The notes beneath the pieces are model-generated. The model saw only the letters and a program-made list of their open reading frames with translations, searched no databases and was not told where the DNA came from. A DNA stretch of 64,000 nt from Imperialibacter roseus. GTDB taxonomy: Bacteria; Bacteroidota; Bacteroidia; Cytophagales; Cyclobacteriaceae. Position numbers and translations under genes: made by a program. Numbering within the stretch: position 1 is the stretch's first letter; every line of letters starts with the position of its first letter. This document shows positions 35,193-43,900 of the stretch, in pieces. Location: assembly GCF_032999765.1 (NCBI RefSeq), contig NZ_CP136051.1:6608501-6672500 (forward strand), given 5' to 3'.

Positions 35193-37658
35193 CTAATTCC
35201 CCTTTTTTGTAGTGTCGGCCTCAAACTCGAAAAATTCATCCTTCTTTAACTGTAAAGTGCCAGGCTTTTTTGCCGGATCCTTCCTGATTTCCTCAAGCAG
35301 AACCTTGCCTTCTTCTTTAATGTTTTCAATCAGACTTTTTGCGGCGCTGCGGGCGTCATAACTTACCCGATAGTCGTCAGTTGTGCCAGCGATCTTCACG
35401 TGGGCGTAAATGTTCCCCCTTTCGTCTTCTTCTATAGCACCAAAGCTTTCATCATTGTCACGCCGGCGTTGCCTGTTGAATAAAGGAACCTTCAGGCGGT
35501 AGTCGATTTGCTGATCGAAAGTGTGGGTGCCGCTAAGGGTGATATTGGATACATTAGATTTGATATCCATGCTGGGAATCAGGATTCTCCTGTTTTCGAT
35601 AAGGAACTGGTTGGTGATTTCACCGAAGGTTAAATGGCCCAGCTTGTCTTCTCTTACAAGCCTGGAGAGTTCCTGCATTGGCTCGAAGTTGATGAGTTCT
35701 CCGTTGACGCCACGGGCATTTATCCGAGCCCTGAAAAGGTCTGGGAGGAAACTAAGGTTGTTACGCACACCCATGTCTACATCAAAGTCGGCAAAGAGCT
35801 GTCCTTTAATGTGCTTGCTTTGCATCCAGCTTTGTCCGAAGTCATGAAAAACATAGAAAACGCTGTCGATGTAGAGGTTTTTCACTTCTCCTGAGAAGTA
35901 GGTAAGGAGCGTGTCGCCAGGCTGATCCGACAAGTTGCCGGTGAGCTTGATATCGCCTCCCATGGTGGAGAAATCAAGTTTTTTAACATATACCTGACGG
36001 TTTTGAATAAGCACTTCGGCATTTACATTTTTGCCAGTAAAACGGTCAAAAACAACTGTTTCAGCCTCTGCTGTTAGTTTCACACGCAACCTTGGACTTA
36101 CTGTAAGAGAGTAAGCGCCGTCTTCTCCGTTGGTGGTATTTTTATTGGCTAGCAATTCGTTAAGGTCGAGCCTGTTGGCGGACACCTTCCCTTCTACCAA
36201 CAGAAGGTTGTTTTTGCCCTCGTAGAAAAAATGAAAGTTTCGTAGCAGCCCATTAATTCTCAGATCACTGTTTCCCAGCTTGCCGGTAGTTTCTGTAAAA
36301 GCAACATCACGGTCGTTGAATAGTAAAATTCCACTCCACTCCCGGAATAACAGCGGGTAGCTTTGCCATGAAAAAGTAGCATCCTGTATAGTTGTTTCTC
36401 CATCTATCAGCCAATCGCCTGTTGCTTTTTCATCCAGCCTTCCCTCAAAGCCAAGCAGGTAGCTCAGCGTGCCGCTTTCGCTTTTGATACCCCACTCGGG
36501 TACAATTTTCTCAAACTGTGCCAGCGTCATATTGCCCTCCAGCTCAGCCCTGGTGTGCATGGTGGCCATATTGGTGATGGTAGCATTGCCTTTCAGTGGA
36601 AAGCTGTTCATCGTGCCTGACAGGTTTTGCAATTGAAGACTCGTGCCTTCCGACTGAAGGTTCGTTGTCAGCCGACCATCCAAACTAAAGTCCGAAAAGG
36701 CTAGCGGGCGACTAGGGTAAAGGAACCGGACATGCTGTCCGCTAAAGTCCGTGACCAGGGTGGGCTTCCCATTTTGCTTTGTATAGCTTCCTGTGAATGT
36801 CGCTTCGCCTTCTAAATCGTAACTGGCCCAGTCAGCTGGCCATCCGGCAGGTATATTGCTAAGTAGATCTGCCAGTGATTTTGTGTTGCCAGCCCACTCC
36901 AGTAGCAGGTCGTCTGGGCTTGATGACGTCAGCGTGCCGGTCAGGTTATGGCTGGCCTCCTTTAGCTCCCAAGCCTTGATTTCGGCCAAATGCCCCTTGT
37001 CGATCCTCACTCCCAGAAGTTCTATTTCCAGCAATCTTCCCTCCAGGTAGGGAAAGCCCTGATAAACCGTTTTCAGATTGGTGCCTTTCCAATGTCCCGA
37101 GAAAAGCTGAGGGCTGTTAATGGATTGGATATCGAAGTGCGCCTGGCTGAACTCCCAATAGCTTAGTAGCTCCGCACGTATGTCTTCGTAGCGGATTTTG
37201 CTGTTGGAAATTCTCACCTTACCAATCGTTAGCTGAGGCGACTCCTCATCCACCACCTTCTTTTTAAACACGTCGAAATTTCTGATTCCATTTTCATCTA
37301 TCAGCAGGTTGATCTCGGCTTTGTCCACATTGAGCTGACGAATGTGGTAATTTTTATCAAGGAAGTTCCAAAGGTGAAAACTGAACGATAATCGCCCAAT
37401 GCTTACCAATGGGCTTTCGGGTGTGCCCGCTTCAACTTTTTGCAAGACAATCGATATGTTGGGGAAACTGTCCCAATACGAAATGTCTATGTGGCCCACC
37501 TTTACCGGCGTGGTGAGTCTCTCGTTCACATTGTCCAGAAAGTATTGAATAAACTCATCACGGTTGATTTGAATGTACAGCAGGCAAGCCAATAGCGTGG
37601 CAGTGACAAAAGCAATTACTCCGGTAAGTATCAGTGCGGCTAGCCTTGGAATTTTCAC
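35193..37658 (-). CDS. AsmA-family protein
   Basis: 821 residues: one N-terminal membrane helix (LAALILTGVIAFVTATLLACLLYIQ), then a very long beta-rich region of repeated amphipathic strands, typical of AsmA/TamB-like bridge proteins that help lipid traffic between the inner and outer membrane. The C-terminal AsmA_2-like segment (FGEITNQFLIENRRILIPSMDIKSNVSNITLSGTHTFDQQIDYRLKVPL) is well conserved. Start is GTG. The gene stands alone between a convergent deacylase gene and the tRNA. Confidence 0.8.
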   Translation of the reverse strand: MKIPRLAALILTGVIAFVTATLLACLLYIQINRDEFIQYFLDNVNERLTTPVKVGHIDISYWDSFPNISIVLQKVEAGTPESPLVSIGRLSFSFHLWNFLDKNYHIRQLNVDKAEINLLIDENGIRNFDVFKKKVVDEESPQLTIGKVRISNSKIRYEDIRAELLSYWEFSQAHFDIQSINSPQLFSGHWKGTNLKTVYQGFPYLEGRLLEIELLGVRIDKGHLAEIKAWELKEASHNLTGTLTSSSPDDLLLEWAGNTKSLADLLSNIPAGWPADWASYDLEGEATFTGSYTKQNGKPTLVTDFSGQHVRFLYPSRPLAFSDFSLDGRLTTNLQSEGTSLQLQNLSGTMNSFPLKGNATITNMATMHTRAELEGNMTLAQFEKIVPEWGIKSESGTLSYLLGFEGRLDEKATGDWLIDGETTIQDATFSWQSYPLLFREWSGILLFNDRDVAFTETTGKLGNSDLRINGLLRNFHFFYEGKNNLLLVEGKVSANRLDLNELLANKNTTNGEDGAYSLTVSPRLRVKLTAEAETVVFDRFTGKNVNAEVLIQNRQVYVKKLDFSTMGGDIKLTGNLSDQPGDTLLTYFSGEVKNLYIDSVFYVFHDFGQSWMQSKHIKGQLFADFDVDMGVRNNLSFLPDLFRARINARGVNGELINFEPMQELSRLVREDKLGHLTFGEITNQFLIENRRILIPSMDIKSNVSNITLSGTHTFDQQIDYRLKVPLFNRQRRRDNDESFGAIEEDERGNIYAHVKIAGTTDDYRVSYDARSAAKSLIENIKEEGKVLLEEIRKDPAKKPGTLQLKKDEFFEFEADTTKKGN

Positions 37659-37748
37659 AGGATAAAATTAAACAAATCAAAGGCGTTTCTACGATACAAC
37701 GCTGACGATATAAATTTTATGACAGAAGAAATATTTTTTATTAACCTA

Positions 37749-37779
37749 TTTGCAAAAATACAAAAGGGTACTACATTTG
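37749..37779 (+). promoter_or_regulatory. Promoter of tRNA-Val
   Basis: TTTG (37749-37752) and TACATTTG (37772-37779) with a 19-base spacer, an exact match to the Bacteroidota housekeeping promoter. The tRNA begins 51 bases downstream. Confidence 0.8.
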
Positions 37780-37830
37780 CACTCCCTAACCGGGAAGCAG
37801 GTTGTGAAAACAGCAGGCTTTTTTGAAAAG

Positions 37831-37905
37831 GGGCTCATAGCTCAGCTGGTTCAGAGCACCTGCCTTACAAGCAGGGGGTCCAAGGTTCGAATCCTTGTGG
37901 GCCCA
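37831..37905 (+). tRNA. tRNA-Val (anticodon TAC)
   Basis: Full cloverleaf: acceptor GGGCTCA pairs with TGGGCCC (one G-U), D-arm GCTC...GAGC, anticodon stem CCTGC/GCAGG with loop CTTACAA (anticodon TAC at 37866-37868), T-arm CAAGG-TTCGAAT-CCTTG, discriminator A. CCA is not encoded. Confidence 0.95.
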
Positions 37906-37906
37906 C

Positions 37907-37937
37907 AAAAGTCACTCAGAAATGGGTGACTTTTTTT
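37907..37937 (+). terminator. Terminator of tRNA-Val
   Basis: AAAAGTCAC (37907-37915) pairs with GTGACTTTT (37926-37934), loop of ten, and the T-run continues to 37937. Confidence 0.85.
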
Positions 37938-37963
37938 ATTTTCGCCCATGACCTGCCACTTTT

Positions 37964-38064
37964 GGATCAAACGGAAAACCGAATCAAGCGGAAAATCTGG
38001 GACAGGCTTGCTATTTAACGACGGGCCGCCGCCGCTTATGGCGGATCAAGCGGAAAATCTGGGG
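37964..38064. repeat. Three copies of an ATCAAGCGGAAAAT motif
   Basis: Copies at 37964-37980 (diverged, ATCAAACGGAAAAC), 37981-38001 and 38043-38064 (ATCAAGCGGAAAATCTGGG). A fourth copy in reverse orientation is at 46035-46056. The two complete copies and the reverse copy all lie near the palindromic hairpin elements described next. Confidence 0.6.
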
Positions 38065-38110
38065 AGTAAGACGCTGAAATAACGTTGTACCATTTGGCGA
38101 ACGATAGACA

Positions 38111-38179
38111 ATAAAGAAGCAAAACTGGTTCAATGCGTCTCGCCCGGCCGGGTTAGGCTTGGACCTTTTGCTTCTTTAT
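38111..38179. repeat. Palindromic hairpin element, copy 1 (69 bp)
   Basis: Perfect 14-bp terminal inverted repeat ATAAAGAAGCAAAA / TTTTGCTTCTTTAT enclosing a core containing AATGCGTCTCGCCCG and GGCTTGGA. The pairing extends inward (GGTTCAA with TTGGACC, using G-U pairs). The second copy is at 45920-46001 in the same orientation, with compensating changes in both arms. No coding capacity. Confidence 0.8.
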
Positions 38180-38313
38180 GTAATGAGAAGATACTCTTGC
38201 AAAAAAAACAATCCCCAGAAATATTGCTTGATCCTCTAAAACTCAAATTTACTATCTTAGGCGCTGCTGAGAGATTCTTCAGAATGACTCAATCGACCGA
38301 CTGCCTTTATTAT

Positions 38314-40149
38314 ATGTTAAAGAAAGCTCACTTCTTAGCACTGTTGCTGCTTAGCTGCACTATCGCCAATGCACAGGAATCGCTTCCTGAAGTGATCAGT
38401 CAGATAGACACCATTCAAAACCCCGGAGATAAACTGAAGCTTATTAAACTTGGAGAAAACCTACTCCAGAAGGAGGGGGACGACTCCGTTAAAGCTGAAT
38501 TCTTTCTCCGATGTGGCATTACCTATGGCATTTCCGGGAAAGCCGACTCTTCAATATACTTCTTCAACCAGGCGCTGCAATTCGGAAGTGAGTCGCAGCA
38601 TTTGCTTAAATCCAGGGCTTATAACGGTATAGGCAACGTAAGCCGGCAAAAGGGAAATAATGAGATGGCATTTGAGAGCTTTCAAAATGCATTGAAGGCT
38701 GTGGAAGGCAAATCAGACTTTATGAGCCAAAGCTTTGAAGGTTCCATTATTGCCAACCTGGCAAGCATCTACTTCAGCATGGGCGACAATGAGAAAGCCG
38801 AGCAATACAGCCTGCGTGGGCTTGAGCATGCAAAATCGATCAGTGACACGGCGCAAATGGAATACAGCTATGTTGGCCTGGCCTTAATTTATAACAAGAC
38901 GAAAGAATATGAAAAAGCACTTGAGTATCATCAATTAGCTTCTTTGTTAATGGAAAGGGAGAATAGCGATCCTTACCTGAGAGATTATAATAAGGTTAAT
39001 TTGGCAAAACTGTATGAAAATAGGGGCGAGCTGACCCAGGCATTGTCGCTATATGATGAGATGCTGCAAGGCACAAACCCTGATGTTGATATCAAAACTA
39101 CCTCGCTGAAAAACGCAAGTCAGATACTTTTGATACTCGAAGATTTTGTGAAAGCGATAGACTATGCGGAGAGGCTCATGAGCCTTGCGAATGAAACGGC
39201 AACACTTCCCTCTGCGGTGGACGCTACACAGCTTCTGTATCAATCGTATCAAGCCACTGGGGATTATAAAACAGCCAACAAATACCTGAATCAATACGTG
39301 GCTTTGAATGATTCGCTCATCAATGAGAAATCGGTGAAGGCGCTGGCAGAATTGGAAGCCAGGTATGAGAACGAGAAGAAAGCGCAGGAGATTACAGAGC
39401 TCAAGCTTGAAAATCAGCAGTCGGTCAATCAGCGGAATATTTATCTTTTTGTTACACTGATAGTAATTGTCGGGGCAGTTTTTCTTGGAGTGCTCATTCG
39501 GTCCAAGACAAAATCTAATAAGTTAATATCCAAGTCATTGAAGGATAAGGAACTGCTTCTGAAGGAGATTCACCATCGGGTCAAAAACAACCTGCAGATT
39601 ATTTCGAGCCTGTTGAGTTTGCAATCGAGGTACATCGAAGACAAAGGAGCCAAGGACGCAGTGAATGAAGGGCAGAACAGGGTAAAGTCAATGGCGCTTA
39701 TTCATCAGAAGCTCTATCAAAACGAAAACCTGGCCGGTGTAGAAGCCCTGGATTACATTGAAAATCTCACCAGCACGCTCCGCTCCTCCTATGGTGTCGG
39801 GGCTGAGCGGGTGTCGGTGACCTATGATATCGAAAACCTTAACATTGATGTAGATACCATCATACCCATCGGGCTAATCCTGAACGAATTGATAAGCAAT
39901 TCATTCAAGCACGCCTTCCCCAACGATAAGGAAGGGAATATCTCAATTGCGTTAAAAAGGGCGAATAACCAGCTTGAATTGAAGGTTTGTGACAACGGAG
40001 TAGGTAGCAAAAAGGATATTGGTAAGTCTGATTCTTTTGGGATCCGTATGATCAGGTCACTGGCAATGAAACTGGAAGCCACTGTTAGCTTTAGTTTCGA
40101 TAACGGCACAGAAGCGTCTTTGCTTATTTCTAGTTTTAAGTTGGCTTAA
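38314..40149 (+). CDS. TPR sensor histidine kinase of the HisKA_2/LytS-like type
   Basis: 611 residues from the ATG at 38314, which begins a signal peptide (LKKAHFLALLLLSCTIANA). A TTG-started frame from 38197 would add 39 non-signal residues and begin just beyond the hairpin element, so I reject it. Region order: periplasmic TPRs (about 60-340), a membrane helix (IYLFVTLIVIVGAVFLGVLI), a HisKA_2 dimerisation domain with the HHRVKNNLQ motif (His420-His421), and a HATPase domain (NELISNSFKHAF, VCDNGVG, FGIRMIRSLA). Six bases before its response regulator, so they form a two-component pair. Confidence 0.9.
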   Translation: MLKKAHFLALLLLSCTIANAQESLPEVISQIDTIQNPGDKLKLIKLGENLLQKEGDDSVKAEFFLRCGITYGISGKADSSIYFFNQALQFGSESQHLLKSRAYNGIGNVSRQKGNNEMAFESFQNALKAVEGKSDFMSQSFEGSIIANLASIYFSMGDNEKAEQYSLRGLEHAKSISDTAQMEYSYVGLALIYNKTKEYEKALEYHQLASLLMERENSDPYLRDYNKVNLAKLYENRGELTQALSLYDEMLQGTNPDVDIKTTSLKNASQILLILEDFVKAIDYAERLMSLANETATLPSAVDATQLLYQSYQATGDYKTANKYLNQYVALNDSLINEKSVKALAELEARYENEKKAQEITELKLENQQSVNQRNIYLFVTLIVIVGAVFLGVLIRSKTKSNKLISKSLKDKELLLKEIHHRVKNNLQIISSLLSLQSRYIEDKGAKDAVNEGQNRVKSMALIHQKLYQNENLAGVEALDYIENLTSTLRSSYGVGAERVSVTYDIENLNIDVDTIIPIGLILNELISNSFKHAFPNDKEGNISIALKRANNQLELKVCDNGVGSKKDIGKSDSFGIRMIRSLAMKLEATVSFSFDNGTEASLLISSFKLA

Positions 40150-40155
40150 AAGATC

Positions 40156-40854
40156 ATGGAGAAAAAGGTGCTTATAGTAGAGGATGAACCGCTTATAGCC
40201 GATGACCTTTCTTTTCATCTGCAGGATCTTGGCGTCAGCGAGATCAAAATATCTCTTAAATATGAAGATGCTTTGAAGAAGCTCACAGAGCATCAGTTTG
40301 ATCTGGTGTTGCTTGATGTCAACCTTTCCGGCGAAAAAGATGGAATTGACGTTGCCCGGTTCATCAACCGAACCAACCCGACTCCTTTTATATTCATCAC
40401 TTCTTATTACGATGCTGACACCCTTAACAGGGCCAAAGAAGTGGCACCTGTCGCTTATATACTGAAACCATTTAATCAGCAGGATATTCAGGTCAACGTG
40501 GAAATGGCGTTTCATAAAATACTATCCTCCCGCCAGACCAAACCAGAAAAATTTTTTATCAAGGACAAAGAGGGATTGGTGTCAATAGATCCTGACGAGA
40601 TCGACTACGTGGAGGCGTTTGATAACTATGCGAAAATCTACTCTGCCGGCCAGGCTTATATTATCAGCCACACTTTGAAAAGCATTGAGGACAAGCTATT
40701 GAACTTTGGGTTTGAGCGTGTCCACAAGTCGTATCTGGTTAACTTTGCAAAAATCACCATGATCAGTGAAGGCTATATTTTTTTTGGAAAAATGAAAGTG
40801 CCAATCGGGCGAGCCTTTAAGACTGATTTTATGGCAAAAATATCCATGCTCTAG
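40156..40854 (+). CDS. LytTR-family response regulator
   Basis: 232 residues: receiver domain with acidic pocket VEDEP, phospho-acceptor Asp54 (LVLLDVNLSG), switch Thr/Ser (FITSYY) and Lys104 (ILKPF); then a LytTR DNA-binding domain (FFIKDKEGLVSIDPDEIDYVEAF ... VHKSYLVNFAKI). It is the cognate regulator of the upstream kinase. Its gene is followed by a hairpin/T-run and then the 1599-residue exported protein, a natural candidate target. Confidence 0.92.
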   Translation: MEKKVLIVEDEPLIADDLSFHLQDLGVSEIKISLKYEDALKKLTEHQFDLVLLDVNLSGEKDGIDVARFINRTNPTPFIFITSYYDADTLNRAKEVAPVAYILKPFNQQDIQVNVEMAFHKILSSRQTKPEKFFIKDKEGLVSIDPDEIDYVEAFDNYAKIYSAGQAYIISHTLKSIEDKLLNFGFERVHKSYLVNFAKITMISEGYIFFGKMKVPIGRAFKTDFMAKISML

Positions 40855-40940
40855 ACATTTCTCATGCCGGGGTTGTCGATCACTAAAAAAATAGTGTCGT
40901 TGACTAAATAGCGCTACCGGCGCAACATTCATTTGGGCAA

Positions 40941-40973
40941 CTTAGAATAGTTAAATGTATTCTAAGATTTTTT
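40941..40973 (+). terminator. Hairpin with T-run between the LytTR gene and the large exported protein
   Basis: CTTAGAATA (40941-40949) pairs perfectly with TATTCTAAG (40958-40966), eight-base loop, followed by A and six T. The stem is AT-rich, so it may terminate weakly. The same palindrome, 13 bases before the next ATG, could instead be a regulatory site or 5'-UTR hairpin of the downstream gene. Confidence 0.5.
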
Positions 40974-40985
40974 AAAAGCTGTTCG

Positions 40986-43900
40986 ATGAAGTTCCTGGCC
41001 ACGTTAATCTTTACCTTTTCCTCTCTCGCTGCCTTTTCGCAGAGTTATTATTGGGTGGGTGGCTCCGGCAATTGGTCTGACTATGCTAATCACTGGGCCA
41101 CCTCTTCGGGTGGTTCAACTTTTCACACCCAGTCGCCCACTTCTGCTAACAACGTATTCTTCGACGCTAATTCATTTTCCGGCTCAGGGCAGGCCGTAAC
41201 CCTCGATGCCGAAGCCAATTGTTTGTCGATGAACTGGACCGGCGTGACAAGCTTCCCTTCCATTGTCGGCAACGGCAACACACTCAATATTTTTGGCTCT
41301 TTGACACTGTCTCCTGACATGACGGCCAATTTCAAATATGTAGAGTTTGAGTCGACCACCTCAGGCAATACCATCACAACCAATGGCACCTCGCTGGGCT
41401 CAATTTCTATCACCCGGTTCAATGGTATTGGTGGAGAATGGAGTTTTCAGGACAACTTTAACACCTACAACTTGTATATGCTAGCGGGCACTCTGAACAC
41501 AAATAACAACAATATTAACTCAGGTGCCTACTTTCAAACCGACGGTGCTGCCACAAAGGTGCTCAACCTAGGCTCATCAGAAATAACCTCGGAAAGGTGG
41601 TGGATGAACGGCACTAACCTGACCATTAACGCAGGTACTTCAAAAATCATTGTCTCTTCATTTTATAGCGACATGACAGGTGCGGGCCCCTACACGTACC
41701 ACGACATTGAGTTTTTTAATTACGCAGATCTGAGGTATCCTTCTGCCTTCAATGAAATTACTGTCCCGGCAGGCCTGGAGGTTGAATTGAGAAGTGGAGA
41801 TACTTTTACCCTGAGCAGCCTTGTTGCAGACGGCACAAAACATGAGCCTATTATTTTTAAAACAACATCTGAAGGTTCAGAGGCGACATTAAGTAAAGCT
41901 TCTGGTTCGGTAACTGTTTCCTGGGTTGAACTGAAAGACATTCATACATCTGGCAGCGCCACATTTACAGCCAACGATGCTGTGGACAATGGTAACAATA
42001 CCGGGTGGACAATCAACGATGTAACGGGGTCAGACTACTTTTGGGTTGGAAATGGAGGCGATTGGACCGACTACAGTAACCATTGGGCAACCACCTCTGG
42101 TGGATCATCTATGCATAGCGACTATCCCGGGCCACTGGACGATGTGTTCTTTGATGCCAATTCATTTACCACTGCCGGGCAAACCGTTTTGAATGACCTG
42201 AATACTGCACACTTTCACGATATGGACTGGACAGGTGTGACCAACCTGCCTACTTTCAGCGCTCCTTATTCATACCCGATTTACGCCCACGGTTCGGTGA
42301 CTTTTGACGATGGGATGAACAAAAATGTGTACTCTATCAACTTTATTGGAGAGGAAACAGGGCTCACTTTTACCGCAGCAAGCACCGGTTACAACAGCTA
42401 TGTGACTTTCAATGGCACAGGCAGCTATACCCTCATGGATGATATTAGTACCGGTAGCTTCAATCACTACAAAGGTACAGTTAACTATGGTGACGTTGTC
42501 ATCGATTGCTCTATAGACTACAGCATCGGTAATGGCGGCGCAGCAGTTGAATTGAACCTGGGTAGCTCGAGCATCAGTTGCCGAGACCTGTCTGTCAATT
42601 CTTCTTCCTCTCCAGTAGTCAACTTCGGCACCTCCACAATTACAGTAGAGCGTGATTTTTATGGCTATGGTATTGAGCTTAACGAGGTGGTTTTTAATGG
42701 AAACAGCACGATCAAAGGTTCTAATAGTTTTGAGGTACTTACGATTGAAGCTGGCTCATCAATAGCACTTCAGCAGGGCACTACCCAAACGATTAATCAG
42801 GCGTTCAACTTAAGTGGCACCAAGGCCAGCCCGATCAACTTTAGCTCCGATCTTTCCGGTTCTCAGGCAACTGTTTCGATGTCTTCCGGTACGGTAGACG
42901 CCACCTACCTGGTACTGAAGGACATCGCCGCTACTGGTGGAGCAACCTTCAATGCGGCCGAAACCATTGACAACGGGAATAACACAGGTTGGAACATCTC
43001 AGAACTGACCGGGTCTGAATACTACTGGGTGGGAGACGGAGGCAACTGGTCTGACTTCGCCAACCATTGGGCAACCACTTCTGGTGGAAGTACCTTTCAA
43101 ACCACAGTCCCCGGTGTGTTGGACGATGTGATATTTGATGAGAATTCATTCACCACCGGGGGACAAGCGGTCACGCTGGATCAAAATGCCAACTTCCACG
43201 ACATGACATGGACGGGCGTAACTAACAGCCCATCATTTATCGGGACAACCAAAACAGTGAACATTTACGGTTCCCTTACGCTGGACGACGGAATGATCGT
43301 GAATGTAAAGAACTACTATTTTCTGTCGGACGAAGCAGAGACCATTACTGCCAGTGCCACCGCTCCCGGAAACAATTCTTACATGTACTTCACGGGGGCA
43401 GGATCCTGGGAGCTTCAATCTGCACTTTTTACAAGAGAACTCCATCACCATAGTGGCACGATCGACTTCAACAGCAAAGATATTTGGATTGATTTTGCCC
43501 TTTATTTTTTCGGGAGTGAAAACAAAACAATGCTACTGGGCACCTCTGATTTCACTACACGGACTTTAGCTGTCGGTTCTGCCACAAACCTTTCTTTCGA
43601 TGGCGCAGATGCTGAATTGAAGGTGAGCTCTCAGCTTGATTTCTATGATAACTTGACCAACGACATTAGCCTTGGCAATGTGTCTTTCGAGTTTCTCACT
43701 TTCAGCGACGAATCTTCAGTTTATGGAAATCTTACTTTGGCGACCCTTAGCATAGAAGCCGGCAAGAAGCTGAAAATTCAAACAGGAGCTACGTTAACAG
43801 TTGACGACCTGGTGGCAGTAGGTACTGCCGACGACCCTATAGTACTTATTTCCGTCAACAGTGGTTTGACATCGACCATCAGCAAATCGTCAGGTACTGT

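Noticed and set aside
38197..38313. TTG start for the second histidine kinase
   Set aside because: The ATG at 38314 opens a proper signal peptide; the extra 39 residues have no signal character and begin next to the hairpin element.
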